Assembly: GCA_052174495.1 (NCBI GenBank)
Contig: JBQMRR010000058.1
Span: forward strand, 1 to 26,464
DNA: 26,464 nt
Source of the DNA: Arsenophonus sp052174495
GTDB lineage: Bacteria; Pseudomonadota; Gammaproteobacteria; Enterobacterales; Enterobacteriaceae
Reading direction: 5' to 3'
The position numbers and the translations under genes are program-made. The notes beneath the pieces are model-generated. The model was not told the DNA's origin. It was given only the letters and a program-made list of their open reading frames with translations, and did no database searches. Of the stretch, positions 1 to 8,444 are shown in pieces (the stretch's first letter is position 1; each line of letters begins with the position of its first letter).

Positions 1-91
1 AGAGGATGTAGTTAATAAAACTTGGGATAACTTGAACTTAAAGAAATATTAAGATTAAGTACTTTTCTTTAATCTAATTGAAGATAATAAA

Positions 92-127
92 GGTAATGGT
101 AATGGTAATGGTAATGGTAATGGTAAT
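92..127. repeat. GGTAAT hexanucleotide, six perfect tandem copies
   Basis: Six uninterrupted copies of GGTAAT are visible. A perfect short tandem array is prone to slippage, so copy number may vary between cells or assemblies. The unit length is a multiple of three and would read Gly-Asn in one frame, but no open reading frame of note surrounds it. Confidence 0.95.
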
Positions 128-288
128 GTGATAGTATTACTTTAGAACTCATGATGCTACAAATCGGATTGATTCTTCATCAGCCCATAGTTATCTAATC
201 TTTATTCTATTTTATGTTTTTTATATTTTTATGTATAATATTATTTTCAGCGAATCTAATCTTGGATAGATAACATTTCTTATTTTAG

Positions 289-320
289 AAAACCTGAATA
301 TTCCTTCGGTTTTTATTTTT
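289..320 (+). terminator. Possible weak intrinsic terminator
   Basis: The six-base arms AAAACC and GGTTTT (289-294 and 308-313) are followed directly by a T-rich run to about 322. The stem is short and A-T rich, so this could be chance. If real, it would end a transcript entering from the left edge, before feoC. Confidence 0.3.
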
Positions 321-512
321 TTAAATAAATAGCCATTTTCAGAACATTAATAATTATAGCAAATAACTTATTTAAATGCTCGTCGTGTTTAATCTACTGC
401 TAATTATATTACTATACCTTTCATATAAACCATAACATTAAAATTACATGCTTAATGTTCACAAATACAACCACAGCTAAAATGGCTTTTATTGCTATAA
501 AAGGATAATAAA

Positions 513-752
513 ATGATCAGTTTATTACAAGTCAGAGATATGGTTGCACTATATGGTAGAATAGATGCTTATCAAATAAGTCAAAAATTTTCTGCTTCAT
601 TACCTATTATTGAAGCCATGTTAGATAAATTAGCTGACATGGGAAAATTAGAGCAAATTTATCAATCATCCTGCTTAAATGACTATAGTTGTAAGCAATG
701 CTCAGAAATAAAAAAATGTAATCTAAAAATTTATCAAGTTACTTCTTTGTAA
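513..752 (+). CDS. feoC: FeoC, small cysteine-rich ferrous iron transport protein
   Basis: This 79-residue protein matches the length of E. coli FeoC (78). It has an N-terminal winged-helix-like region (MISLLQVRDMVAL, about residues 1-45) and a C-terminal cysteine cluster with Cys54, Cys60, Cys63 and Cys69. In the family this cluster can bind an iron-sulfur cluster, and FeoC is a partner or stabiliser of the FeoB ferrous iron permease. An AAGGA Shine-Dalgarno lies about 8 bases before the ATG. Its neighbour is bioH, convergent, as in E. coli. What is odd is that neither feoA nor feoB lies directly upstream: 512 bases precede it without FeoB sequence. FeoB may be elsewhere, or FeoC may be an orphan. 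The identity is well supported; the function in this genome is uncertain. Confidence 0.85.
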   Translation: MISLLQVRDMVALYGRIDAYQISQKFSASLPIIEAMLDKLADMGKLEQIYQSSCLNDYSCKQCSEIKKCNLKIYQVTSL

Positions 753-761
753 TTTATATAA

Positions 762-815
762 CAAGCAAGCAATAATTTATTAAAATTATTGCTTGCTTAT
801 ATAAGAAGTATTTTT
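762..815. terminator. Bidirectional terminator between feoC and bioH
   Basis: Perfect 15-base arms (763-777 and 784-798, AAGCAAGCAATAATT and its complement) enclose a 6-base loop, 10 bases after the feoC stop. A TTTTT run follows at 811-815. The gene pair converges here and only about 85 bases separate the two stops, so the stem probably serves both strands, though the T-run favours the + direction. Confidence 0.65.
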
Positions 816-837
816 AATTCCATTCTGATTTCTATAT

Positions 838-1614
838 TCATCTCTCTAGTTGGAAAGAAAAATTAACTAATAACTGAATAAACTGATTAGGATCAGAAAT
901 AAATGGAGCATGATCAGCATGTTTTATTACTACTGAATAGGAATTGGGTAACCATTTATCCAGAATTGGTACTATTTTTTTTGGTACTAAACTATCAAGC
1001 TCGCCATAGATGCGTAAAAAAGGTTTTTTTAACATTAATAATGATTCCCGTAGATCAGTTGTTCGCAAAATTTCTAAACCTGCGTTTAATACGGCAACTG
1101 AAGGTAATGGTTGTTCTAATATTACCGATTTTAACAATCGTATATCGCCATTAGCTGTTTTAGTTCCCAATGTTTGCAACACAAGAAAACGTTCTACAGT
1201 ACGATGAAAATCAGTCTTTAATTGTTGTTCAAAACCCCTAAGTACTGCAGGTTTAATGCCTGGCCAATTTTCTTGTTGTCCAAAACAGGGCGATGAAGCC
1301 ACTGTTATTAACCCCGCTACTTCAGCTTGATGGTTAATTGCAATAAGACTGGCAATTAACCCGCCTAACGACCAGCCTAACCAAATAGCCTGCTTAGGCG
1401 CTTTCTGCCAAATTACCTCTGCCATTTTTTGCAACGACATAGGGGGGAAAAAATTACTACGACCATAGCCAGGTAAGTCAACGAGATGGAGACGAAAGTG
1501 AGAACAACATCCAACTTCAATTATACGCCAAACTTCTGCATTCAATCCCCATCCGTGCAATAGCACAATATCTTGTTTTCCTTTACCAAACTGCTGCCAA
1601 AACAGTGTCGTCAT
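838..1614 (-). CDS. bioH: BioH, pimeloyl-ACP methyl ester carboxylesterase
   Basis: BioH is a cytosolic alpha/beta-hydrolase that removes the methyl group from pimeloyl-ACP methyl ester, releasing pimeloyl-ACP for biotin ring assembly. The nucleophile motif GWSLGG, the acid in YGELD and the histidine in ADHAPF are all present. An in-frame ATG exists at 1650. I chose 1614 because an AGAGAG ribosome site sits 7 bases upstream, and because the resulting 258-residue protein places Ser82, Asp207 and His235 exactly at the E. coli numbers. The oxyanion-hole segment LHGWGLNAEVW is also conserved. It converges with feoC and diverges from a dead gntX, the E. coli order. No other bio gene is in the window. 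An intact catalytic triad beside a decayed neighbour suggests selection for biotin synthesis. Confidence 0.93.
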   Translation of the reverse strand: MTTLFWQQFGKGKQDIVLLHGWGLNAEVWRIIEVGCCSHFRLHLVDLPGYGRSNFFPPMSLQKMAEVIWQKAPKQAIWLGWSLGGLIASLIAINHQAEVAGLITVASSPCFGQQENWPGIKPAVLRGFEQQLKTDFHRTVERFLVLQTLGTKTANGDIRLLKSVILEQPLPSVAVLNAGLEILRTTDLRESLLMLKKPFLRIYGELDSLVPKKIVPILDKWLPNSYSVVIKHADHAPFISDPNQFIQLLVNFSFQLER

Positions 1615-1686
1615 AGCTATTCTCTCTTTATACGTATAAAAGGACATCATTATATTAATAATAGCTGGGTGGTATCTTAGGTACGT

Positions 1687-2350
1687 ATGGCAGAAAACAC
1701 TAAAATCTCGCTTTCATGGCATTTATTACTACTATTTAAATGTTTTCCTTATCTAAAATAAGTTTGTCATAACCGTGTTTTATCTGTAGAACAATTTACT
1801 CTTGTTTGTAGTCAGTAATTATAAACTTCATCCTTTTATCCTATTAATAGCAATCTTGTTGTTATTACTCCCTATATACCACTATTAAACAATCCAATAC
1901 AACAGTACCAAATTTTAAAATAACCTAAATTACTTTATCTTTACGCGGTTATTTCTACTTTATTGGAATAAAGATATCGTCAATAACGATACTGCAAAAT
2001 AGATATAATAATAGCGATACCATTTTATCATGGTAAATGTTGGAAACATGAATTTAATTAAACCAGTTTAATAGGAAGTCAATTAAGCTTATTAGCTATG
2101 GCATCAATTTAAACTAATTTAATTATTTGTGCTAGTATTTAGACTATACTATTACAAACTTAACTTCCTTCTAAAAATATACAAAAATCTTAATAACGTT
2201 TAGCATACAAAATCGTTTAAAGATCATTATTACTACCTCATCTAATATTGTCCTTACAACAGAAATAACAACGAATGAAGCCACTAAATTACTGATTAAG
2301 TAGTAGAAAAATTCACTCTAACTCTGGACAATATTTATTTAAAACAGGTT
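1687..2350 (+). pseudogene. gntX: Decayed gntX (ComF-type phosphoribosyltransferase)
   Basis: This relic was found by reading the + strand across stops and frameshifts. Pieces line up in order with E. coli GntX/YhgH: an Ala/Pro-rich block near 1850-1910; WKHEFN then SLIGSQLS (about 2040-2095, for WRRGFNQSDLLCQPLS); KNLNNV (about 2184-2201, for RNLKNAF); and IVLTTEITTNEATKLL with LWTIF (about 2247-2335, for the phosphoribosyltransferase motif VDDVVTTGST and the C-terminal VQVWCLC). The VDD acidic pair is lost and many stops intervene, so it cannot encode a working protein. Position and orientation, divergent from bioH, are exactly those of gntX in E. coli, which is strong independent support. 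In E. coli the gene is involved in gluconate use and DNA utilisation; that role is gone here. Confidence 0.75.
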
Positions 2351-2362
2351 AATAACTAGCTT

Positions 2363-2422
2363 ATCTTATTACGTCAAGTAATAAGATCTTAAAATAAAAT
2401 ATCTTACTCGCTGCTAGCGAGT
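2363..2422. other. Two small hairpins after the gntX relic
   Basis: An inverted repeat has 10-base arms (ATCTTATTAC at 2363-2372 and its complement at 2378-2387). A second has 7-base arms (ACTCGCT at 2406-2412 and its complement at 2416-2422). They may be the fossil terminator of gntX, but no clear T-run follows the first. Function is not demonstrated. Confidence 0.35.
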
Positions 2423-2427
2423 TATAC

Positions 2428-2522
2428 CAATTTTTGGTGTATAGAATTTATAGATACTAGTTGTATTCTGCCAATTAATTTTATAAATAATTTCAATAAA
2501 ATAAATTTACTCATCCCCCTTA
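2428..2522. repeat. Segment shared with 18317-18411
   Basis: By eye, about 95 bases here match 18317-18411 in the same orientation at roughly 70 percent over the first 80 bases. The shared core reads TTGGTGTATA, later CCAATTAATTTTATAAATAA here against CTAATTGATTTCGTGAATAA there. The second copy directly follows an IS1595-type relic, so this may be the orphaned 3' end of such an element, but I could not confirm that. Confidence 0.5.
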
Positions 2523-2529
2523 GTATAGA

Positions 2530-2815
2530 AACTATGTGTTTTTCACCGAGAAACAGGATCATGGCTTTAGAAATTACCTGTGGCTTATCGCTCGCAGCCA
2601 TAAACATGAAAGCAGGAACTTTTCGATATTTTTATATGCTTTAAATAAGACGGGAAGATCAAGTTATTGATGCATATTCCGTTGCTAGCTATCCCTAACA
2701 TACTACCAATTTTTAGGCGCTTTAATTTCAACATAATTAATACCCATCTGTATAGTTCTCTGCAGCAAATAACCGTTACAGATATAGAATAAAATACTCG
2801 TTAGCAAGGAGTGGT
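2530..2815 (-). pseudogene. IS256-type transposase relic, N-terminal fragment (copy A)
   Basis: On the minus strand, pieces in several frames give NGYLLQRTIQMGINYVEIK (about 2725-2795), then LPVLFKAYKNIEKFL, then a block ending in ALLGEN-like sequence near 2545 (visible as AMILFLGEKH). These correspond to the family segments NGYLPxRxIQTGIGxVEIKxPK, LLPPYLKRTKSVEE and LYLKGISTGDFxEALxALLGEN. The fragment covers roughly the first 150 residues and is cut at its 3' side, where the shared segment 2428-2522 begins. It is homologous to 9481-9720 (same strand) and to 18560-18700 (opposite strand). Confidence 0.75.
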
Positions 2816-2971
2816 AAAAATATTATTACAACTTGGCTTTAGAGCTTAGCCTAAAGAACGGTGCTATCAAAGAATCTAGCACAATTACGGATAAGTTCAT
2901 GCAAGGGATCATCGATAATATTTGGTTTTGTAGATACCTGTAGGATAGAACTTTTATAGTATATCATCTCT

Positions 2972-3007
2972 CTGCTGATTCATTTCATTAATGAAATGAA
3001 TCAGCAG
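2972..3007. repeat. Perfect 36-bp palindrome
   Basis: The arms 2972-2989 (CTGCTGATTCATTTCATT) and 2990-3007 are exact reverse complements with no spacer. There is no adjacent gene and no T-run. The palindrome lies between an IS256-type fragment and an IS1595-type fragment. It may be a cruciform, a protein-binding site or an IS-associated end; function is unknown. Confidence 0.9.
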
Positions 3008-3177
3008 TATTCACTAGCATCCTCGAAATTTCATATATTAGAAATCAGCATAACTTAATTTTATTAAAAATATAATAAACTCAACTTTTCCATCTTAGTA
3101 AAAGTTACTTAATATAAAACCCTTATCCTGTAAAATTTTTAGTATAGCTAGATAGTTATCATAAAAAGCAAATAGTC

Positions 3178-3795
3178 ATGCAGATAAAAGAAACTCTTTC
3201 TTTACTCCCTACTAACATAAAGCTATATCTTATTAATTGACTTATCGATAATCTGTTGGATGATATCGATTTATGCATTGAAGAAAGTTATTCTACTTTA
3301 TCATTATCCATACTATCATAGTAAACATATTATCCACTGCATAAAGATAGCCAATTAGAGTTACAGCAATATTCTTACAAAATTTTCAATTACAGGAAAA
3401 CATTTAATAATCTTATTAGAACTCTTCTAAAGGGACTAGATGAAAAGGATAAATAATTTAATTATTTGCGATGTATGTTAAATAGTTTTACTTCATGGAA
3501 GTCAGAAAATAAACGATATTTATTTAAAAACAACGTTTAGATAGTATCACTGTTTTCTTTCTTTAGGGGAGATAAGCCAATATAAATGTACTAAGTGCTA
3601 TTGTTAAAGTCGATAAAAATATTTTTCTTAATCCTTTGAAGGGATCATTATACTCTACATAGGAAAGGTAGAAAATGCGGGAGAGGAGGAGATAAAAAAA
3701 GAACGAATCGCGATACTAATAATCGTTCAAGATATTAATAGAATTATATGAGCGATGAGATTCTTAAAGGTTTAATGTAGAGTGTATTAGCAGAT
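3178..3795 (+). pseudogene. IS1595-type transposase relic, truncated (copy 1)
   Basis: Reading + with stops gives KETLSLLPTNIKLYLIN, LIDNLLDDIDLCIEE, then zinc-ribbon-like remains, then KGTR-KDK (about 3430-3455), NYLRCMLNSFTSWKS and IFFLNPLKGS (about 3627-3650). Family counterparts in ISPna2/IS1595-type transposases are LARLRxKDKWLxY, a helix-turn-helix block, and the catalytic DETFFLESFKGxR segment. It is homologous along its length to 17508-18060. The C-terminal third, including the FHIQNVN-type region, is missing, and reading stops near 3795, 80 bases before polA's stop codon. The aligned order makes the relic status secure; the family name is slightly less so. Confidence 0.72.
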
Positions 3796-3810
3796 TAAAA
3801 GAAAGATTAT

Positions 3811-3831
3811 ACTTTTTTCTACGAGAAAAGT
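3811..3831 (-). terminator. Possible polA terminator hairpin
   Basis: The stem AGAAAAGT with ACTTTT-TT-CT has a 3-base loop and a 2-base bulge, 44 bases past the polA stop on the minus strand. It is weak and A-T rich. The spf (Spot 42) RNA that follows polA in E. coli was not recognised here. Confidence 0.3.
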
Positions 3832-3874
3832 AATAACCTTTACTAATATAACAGTTTTTCAAAATATTTATTAT

Positions 3875-6667
3875 TTAATGTGCTTCATCCCAATTATCAC
3901 CAATACCAATATCAACTTTTAGTTGAACAGTTAGTTTCATACTTTGTTCCATTAACTGACGAATTTTTTTTTGTGACCGCTCAATTGCAGACGCTTTTAC
4001 TTCAAAGACTAATTCATCATGTACTTGCATCAACATATAGAGATCAGGCTTTACTGTTTCAATCCAACTATCTAATGCGATCATCGTTTTCTTTATAATA
4101 TCTGCGGCTGTTCCTTGAATTGGTGCGTTAATTGCTTCACGTTCAGATGCTTTACGTTTTATTGAATTATGGGAATTAATATCAGGCAAATAAAGTCGGC
4201 GTCCTGCTAGCGTTTCAACATATCCTTGTTTCGCAGCTTTATTACGAGTACGCTCCATATAACTTAAAACACCAGGATAGCGCTTAAAATAACGATCCAT
4301 ATAATTTTGCGCCTGATTATAAGTAATTCCTAACTTACAGGATAATCCAAAAGCGCTCATGCCATAAATTAAACCAAAATTAATTGCTTTTGCACTACGA
4401 CGCTGTTCACTATTTACATCGGTTAATAATATATCAAAAACCTCTGCCGCTGTTACTCTATGAATATCTTGCTCTTCTGAAAAAGCATCAAGCAATCCTT
4501 TATCCTGCGAAAAATGAGCCATAATACGCAATTCAATTTGCGAATAATCTGCGGCTACAATTTTATAACCTTCACGACCGATAAACGCTTGACGAATCCT
4601 TCGCCCTTCGTAAGTCCTAACTGGAATATTTTGCAAATTAGGATTACGGGAAGAAAGTCTGCCAGTTGCTGTTACTGCTTGGTGATAGCAAGTATGTACT
4701 CGTTTCGTTTTTGAATAGATCATCATTGGTAGTTTATCGGTGTAAGTTGATTTCAATTTTAACAAGCTACGATGTTGTAAAATAATTTTTGGCAGCTCAT
4801 GAGTAAATGCCAACTTCTCTAGAACCTTATCGTTAGTGGAAGGAGTCCCGCTAGGAGTTTTCTTTATTACTGGCAGCTGAAGTTTTTCAAACAAAATATA
4901 TTGTAACTGTTTAGTTGATGCTAAATTAAATTCTTCCTTAGTGATAGCATAAGCTTCTTTTTCAATTTCTATTAATCGATTTCCTATCTCTTGAGATTGC
5001 TTAGCCAGCTTACTTGCATCAATAAGCACTCCAACTTGTTCCATACGAGCTAATACCGGAACTAGCGGCATCTCTATCTGTTGAAAAATTTCTTTTAATT
5101 TAGGTTCTGCCTTAAGTTTTGGCCAAAGTGTTTCATGTAATAATAACGTGATGCATGCATCTTCAGCTGCATAACTTGACGCTTCCTCAAGTGGAATTTG
5201 ATTGAACGTTAACTGATTTTTTCCTTTACCGGCAATCTGTTCATAGGTTATAGTTTTATGATTGAAATATCTTTGTACCAAACTATCCATATCATGACGA
5301 CCAAGGCCAGCAATACTATTTAATATATAAGATTCCAGCATTGTATCAAAAGCCATATTTTTTAATTCAATATCATAATTTGCCATTACTCCGTAATCAA
5401 ATTTTAAATTCTGGCCAATTTTTTGAATATTTTTGTTAATTAAAACTGGTTTTATCACAGATAAAACCTGATTTAATGGCAATTGTTGTGGTGCATCAAT
5501 ATAATCATGCCCAAGCGGAAGATAAACAGCTTTGCCCTCCTCAATGGCAAAAGAAAGCCCAACTAGATGGGCCGATGCCATATTAATACTGTCAGTTTCA
5601 GTATCAAAGGCAAAACGCTTTGCTGATTGCAATTTTTCAACCCATTGCAGCAAATCAGCTTTAGTCATTATCTTTTGATAATTTTCTCTTGAAAGTGCAT
5701 TTACGGAATCTTCAGCCAAAAAAATATCGCTATTATTAATAGAGATAGTCATCGGAGATTTAATAGTTTTTTTTGTTAGCCAAACACTATTTTGTATATC
5801 AGCTAACCAACGCTTAAATTCATAACGACTAAAAAGCGAGTGTAATTTTTCAATATCAGGCCCCTGCATAAGCAATGCATCATAATCTATTGTTAAATCA
5901 ATATTAGTCTTAATTGTAGCTAACTTATAAGATAAAAAAGCAATGTCTTTATGTTGTATCATTTTTGCTGCTAATGTTTTCGATCCACGAAATTCTAATG
6001 AAGAAATTATAGATAAATTATTATAAATCGTAACAAGATCACCAATTTCTTGCAATAAAGCTAATGCTATTTTTTTTCCTACACCTGGTACACCTGGAAT
6101 ATTATCGGATGAGTCCCCCATTAAGGCGAGAAAATCAATCATTAACTCAGGTGATACACCATATTTATTAATAACTTCTGTTGGCCCTAAAACAGTATTT
6201 GTCATGGTATTAATAAGTGTTATATCAGAGGTCACTAATTGAGTCATGTCTTTATCTCCTGTACTAATCAGTACAGGCAAACCTTTCTTACTAGCCTGTA
6301 AAGCTAATGTTCCTATTACATCATCAGCTTCTACACCAGAAACAACCAATAGAGGAAGCCCCATAGCAGTAAGAATTTCATGTAGCGGCACTATCTGTTC
6401 GCGCAAATCATCAGGCATTGGTGGCCGTTGAGATTTATATTGGTCGAATAATTCATTACGAAAAGTTTTCCCTTTAGCATCAAATACTATTGCAATATGA
6501 CTGGGATGATATTGCATAATTAAACTACGCAGCATATTAACAACACCATACATAGCACCAGTTGGCTCCCCTGCACTATTAGTTAATGATGGGAAAGCAT
6601 GATATGCACGGTAAAGATAAAAGGAGGCATCAACTAGGATAAATGGGTTTTCTATAATTTGAGCCAT
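3875..6667 (-). CDS. polA: DNA polymerase I
   Basis: PolA fills gaps and removes RNA primers during lagging-strand synthesis and excision repair. At 930 residues (E. coli 928) all three domains appear intact. The 5'-3' exonuclease (about 1-320) has STGDKD (135-140) and GDSSDNIPGVPGVG (184-197). The proofreading domain keeps DTETDS (Asp355, Glu357), Asp424 in NLKFD, and Tyr499/Asp503 in YAAEDA; the last pair is shifted by two because of a Leu-Gly insertion before GRHDMDSL. The polymerase domain has motif A DYSQIELRI (Asp707), motif B RRSAKAINFGLIYG (Lys760) and motif C VHDELVFE. The ATG starts MAQIIENPFILVD, like E. coli MVQIPQNPLILVD; the ribosome site is weak. Retention of all catalytic residues in a decaying genome points to an active repair polymerase. 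Its flanks are IS relics, not the usual dsbA-side or engB-side neighbours. Confidence 0.97.
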   Translation of the reverse strand: MAQIIENPFILVDASFYLYRAYHAFPSLTNSAGEPTGAMYGVVNMLRSLIMQYHPSHIAIVFDAKGKTFRNELFDQYKSQRPPMPDDLREQIVPLHEILTAMGLPLLVVSGVEADDVIGTLALQASKKGLPVLISTGDKDMTQLVTSDITLINTMTNTVLGPTEVINKYGVSPELMIDFLALMGDSSDNIPGVPGVGKKIALALLQEIGDLVTIYNNLSIISSLEFRGSKTLAAKMIQHKDIAFLSYKLATIKTNIDLTIDYDALLMQGPDIEKLHSLFSRYEFKRWLADIQNSVWLTKKTIKSPMTISINNSDIFLAEDSVNALSRENYQKIMTKADLLQWVEKLQSAKRFAFDTETDSINMASAHLVGLSFAIEEGKAVYLPLGHDYIDAPQQLPLNQVLSVIKPVLINKNIQKIGQNLKFDYGVMANYDIELKNMAFDTMLESYILNSIAGLGRHDMDSLVQRYFNHKTITYEQIAGKGKNQLTFNQIPLEEASSYAAEDACITLLLHETLWPKLKAEPKLKEIFQQIEMPLVPVLARMEQVGVLIDASKLAKQSQEIGNRLIEIEKEAYAITKEEFNLASTKQLQYILFEKLQLPVIKKTPSGTPSTNDKVLEKLAFTHELPKIILQHRSLLKLKSTYTDKLPMMIYSKTKRVHTCYHQAVTATGRLSSRNPNLQNIPVRTYEGRRIRQAFIGREGYKIVAADYSQIELRIMAHFSQDKGLLDAFSEEQDIHRVTAAEVFDILLTDVNSEQRRSAKAINFGLIYGMSAFGLSCKLGITYNQAQNYMDRYFKRYPGVLSYMERTRNKAAKQGYVETLAGRRLYLPDINSHNSIKRKASEREAINAPIQGTAADIIKKTMIALDSWIETVKPDLYMLMQVHDELVFEVKASAIERSQKKIRQLMEQSMKLTVQLKVDIGIGDNWDEAH

Positions 6668-6696
6668 AATCTTTTCATCATCAAAATAATTAATAG

Positions 6697-6719
6697 TTCT
6701 CTCGTCTCATACGAGAGTA
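6697..6719. other. Hairpin upstream of polA
   Basis: Six-base arms CTCTCG and CGAGAG (699-704 and 712-717 of the 6000s) surround a 7-base loop about 30 bases before the polA start. It could be the end of the adjacent dead IS481-type element or a leader structure. There is no T-run. Confidence 0.3.
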
Positions 6720-6724
6720 TGGTT

Positions 6725-7664
6725 TTTAAATAATTTAAATTTAACTTTTAACCAATATTTATAGATTTTAATAGAAATTTACTACTCAATACTGATTAAG
6801 GTATTTCTGATTGTAAAGCCAAATATATTGATGCAGCAATCTAAATCTTTTAAATGAAATTGAAATGAATAGCTTCACAGCTTTTTCCATATATTATCAT
6901 TAAATCTCTTAACCATACCATTCGTTTGAGAATACTTAGGTGAGCTAGTTAGTGTTCTATAGCAAGTTTTCTATATATAAATAAAACTGACAAATTCTAT
7001 TTTTCTGGTAGCTAAATATTTTGAAAACTAAAAAATCTATCTATAAATTTTGCCATTTTCTGAAAATATACTAGAGATGGATATCCATGGAAAAATGTTT
7101 GGTTAAAAACAGATAATAAGAATCGAGTATTTAGCGCAATTTTAGCATTATAAAGATAGATAAAAATCTATCGAGTGACGCACTCTATCCCTACAAAAAG
7201 ATATATTATGAAGTTTTATTTTGCATTTATGAAAGATATTTTATATCTACCTTGAGATAATCAGGTGCGTAGCTTTTAAATGCTTTATGCTTCAGCTTCA
7301 TAATCTATTTCTGGCCTATTTCACCAAAATTTCTTCTCTCATTGTCTGATAGACAATAATTAAATCTAGATAGAGATCAATACAGAGTTAAGAAATTCAC
7401 ATGCGACTTCCAGAAAATCCATCAAGAGGAAGAAAATTTTTTCACAGGAAAATAACTACAAATTTTGAACTAATCACAGCATCCTCGGCAATATATTGAG
7501 ATATAGCTACAATCATCAACATTAGTTCATCTTATTCTTTAGTAAAGATAAAGTTAGAAAATAACCATAATGCTTCTTCAAAGTAAAATCTAGGCTGCTA
7601 TTTGCTGCTTTGAAAAAACACTTCTAATTTTAGGCGTTGCAGTTGTCTGATGATAAAAAGTCAT
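6725..7664 (-). pseudogene. IS481-type transposase, near full length but dead
   Basis: The minus strand starts MTFYHQTTATPKIRSVFSK (ATG at 7664) and continues with frame changes. FLEVACEFLNS-like sequence matches family REFLNPNVSRS. KAFKSYAPDYLKVDIKYL (about 7232-7288) is followed by QNKTS-YIFL, matching KPFKAYEPGYLHIDVKYLPQMxDETxRRYLFVAID. The DNGKEFTDRF region has become ENGKIYR. SPKYSQTNGMVKRFND (about 6895-6945) matches PRTPQTNGMVERFNGRI with the integrase-core glutamate changed to Lys, and a LYN-like tail follows. Stops and frameshifts are frequent. The relic fills almost the whole gap between polA and engB. The QTNGMV block makes the family call secure. Confidence 0.85.
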
Positions 7665-7811
7665 TATTATGATATTCTCCCTTTAACTATATCTATCAGT
7701 AGTCATCTTAGCATCAATAGTGCTATACGACGAGGATTTCTATATAATGATTCTGAACTAAACATTTAAAAAATATTAGAGCAATGATAAATAAATATCT
7801 ATAATTATTCA

Positions 7812-8444
7812 TTAGATAGAATAATCATATTCAGAATAATATTTGTTAAACCATTCATTTAATTTAAATTGTAATTTATCGATACCTATTTTTTTTAATG
7901 AAGAAAAAATCTCAACTTGTATGTTACTAGCCACTATTTTTAGTCTATCACGCACTGCTATAGCTTGAATTTTTTGTTTATTAGATACTAATTTATCTGC
8001 TTTAGATAGCAATACTAATATCGGGATATTCATTACTGCAGCCCATTCAATTATTTGTATATCTACATTTTTTAATGGATGACGAATATCCATTAATATT
8101 ATTAACCCTTTTAAACATTTTCTTTTTTGTAAATATTCACTTAATGTTTGTTGACATTGGAGTTTAACTGATTTTGGAGCTTCTACATAACCGTAGCCAG
8201 GTAAATCAACTAACCTAATACCATCTACAACTTCGAATAAATTGATTAACTGTGTTCTGCCAGGTGTTTTACTGATTCGGGCTAGATTTTTTTGTTGTGT
8301 AAGTGCATTTAATGTGCTGGATTTACCAGCGTTAGAACGTCCAGCAAAAGCAATTTCTATACCATGATCGTTTAGTAAATGGTGAATATTAGGCGCACTT
8401 ATAATAAATTTTGTCTGATAATAGTTATAATTTTTATTTGTCAT
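7812..8444 (-). CDS. engB: EngB/YihA, ribosome-biogenesis GTPase
   Basis: EngB (YsxC/YihA) is an essential small GTPase that acts in 50S subunit assembly. With the start at 8444 it has 210 residues, the E. coli length, and begins MTNKNYNYYQTKF like E. coli MTNLNYQQTHF; a second ATG one codon upstream (8447) cannot be excluded. GTPase motifs: G1 GRSNAGKS (35-42), G2 Thr60 in KTPGRTQ, G3 DLPGYG (80-85), G4 SKAD (147-150, where TKAD is usual) and G5 SSLKK (181-185). The Ser for Thr in G4 is conservative. In E. coli engB converges with polA; here both genes are on the same strand with polA's 5' side next to engB's 3' side, so the neighbourhood has been rearranged. The C-terminus is Tyr-rich and differs from E. 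coli. Confidence 0.95.
   Translation of the reverse strand: MTNKNYNYYQTKFIISAPNIHHLLNDHGIEIAFAGRSNAGKSSTLNALTQQKNLARISKTPGRTQLINLFEVVDGIRLVDLPGYGYVEAPKSVKLQCQQTLSEYLQKRKCLKGLIILMDIRHPLKNVDIQIIEWAAVMNIPILVLLSKADKLVSNKQKIQAIAVRDRLKIVASNIQVEIFSSLKKIGIDKLQFKLNEWFNKYYSEYDYSI

Larger units (their letters stand above)
1..512. other. Left-edge spacer, no gene recognised
   Basis: In E. coli feoB ends just before feoC, but reading this stretch in all frames I see no FeoB tail and no other coding remnant. It contains the GGTAAT tandem repeat and a weak terminator-like hairpin, listed separately. Base composition is strongly AT-rich, like the other decayed spacers in this window. Confidence 0.6.

Noticed and set aside
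92..127. CRISPR-like repeat
   Set aside because: The units are contiguous hexamers without spacers, so this is a microsatellite.
903..1207. Open frames on the + strand
   Set aside because: They lie antisense to bioH, which has a full catalytic triad and synteny.
2422..2607. 61-codon frame on the minus strand
   Set aside because: It joins part of an IS256-type fragment to the shared segment; it has no independent homology and no ribosome site.
3796..3874. Spot 42 (spf) RNA beside polA
   Set aside because: In E. coli spf follows polA, but only about 80 AT-rich bases separate polA's stop from an IS relic here and no Spot 42-like sequence was seen.
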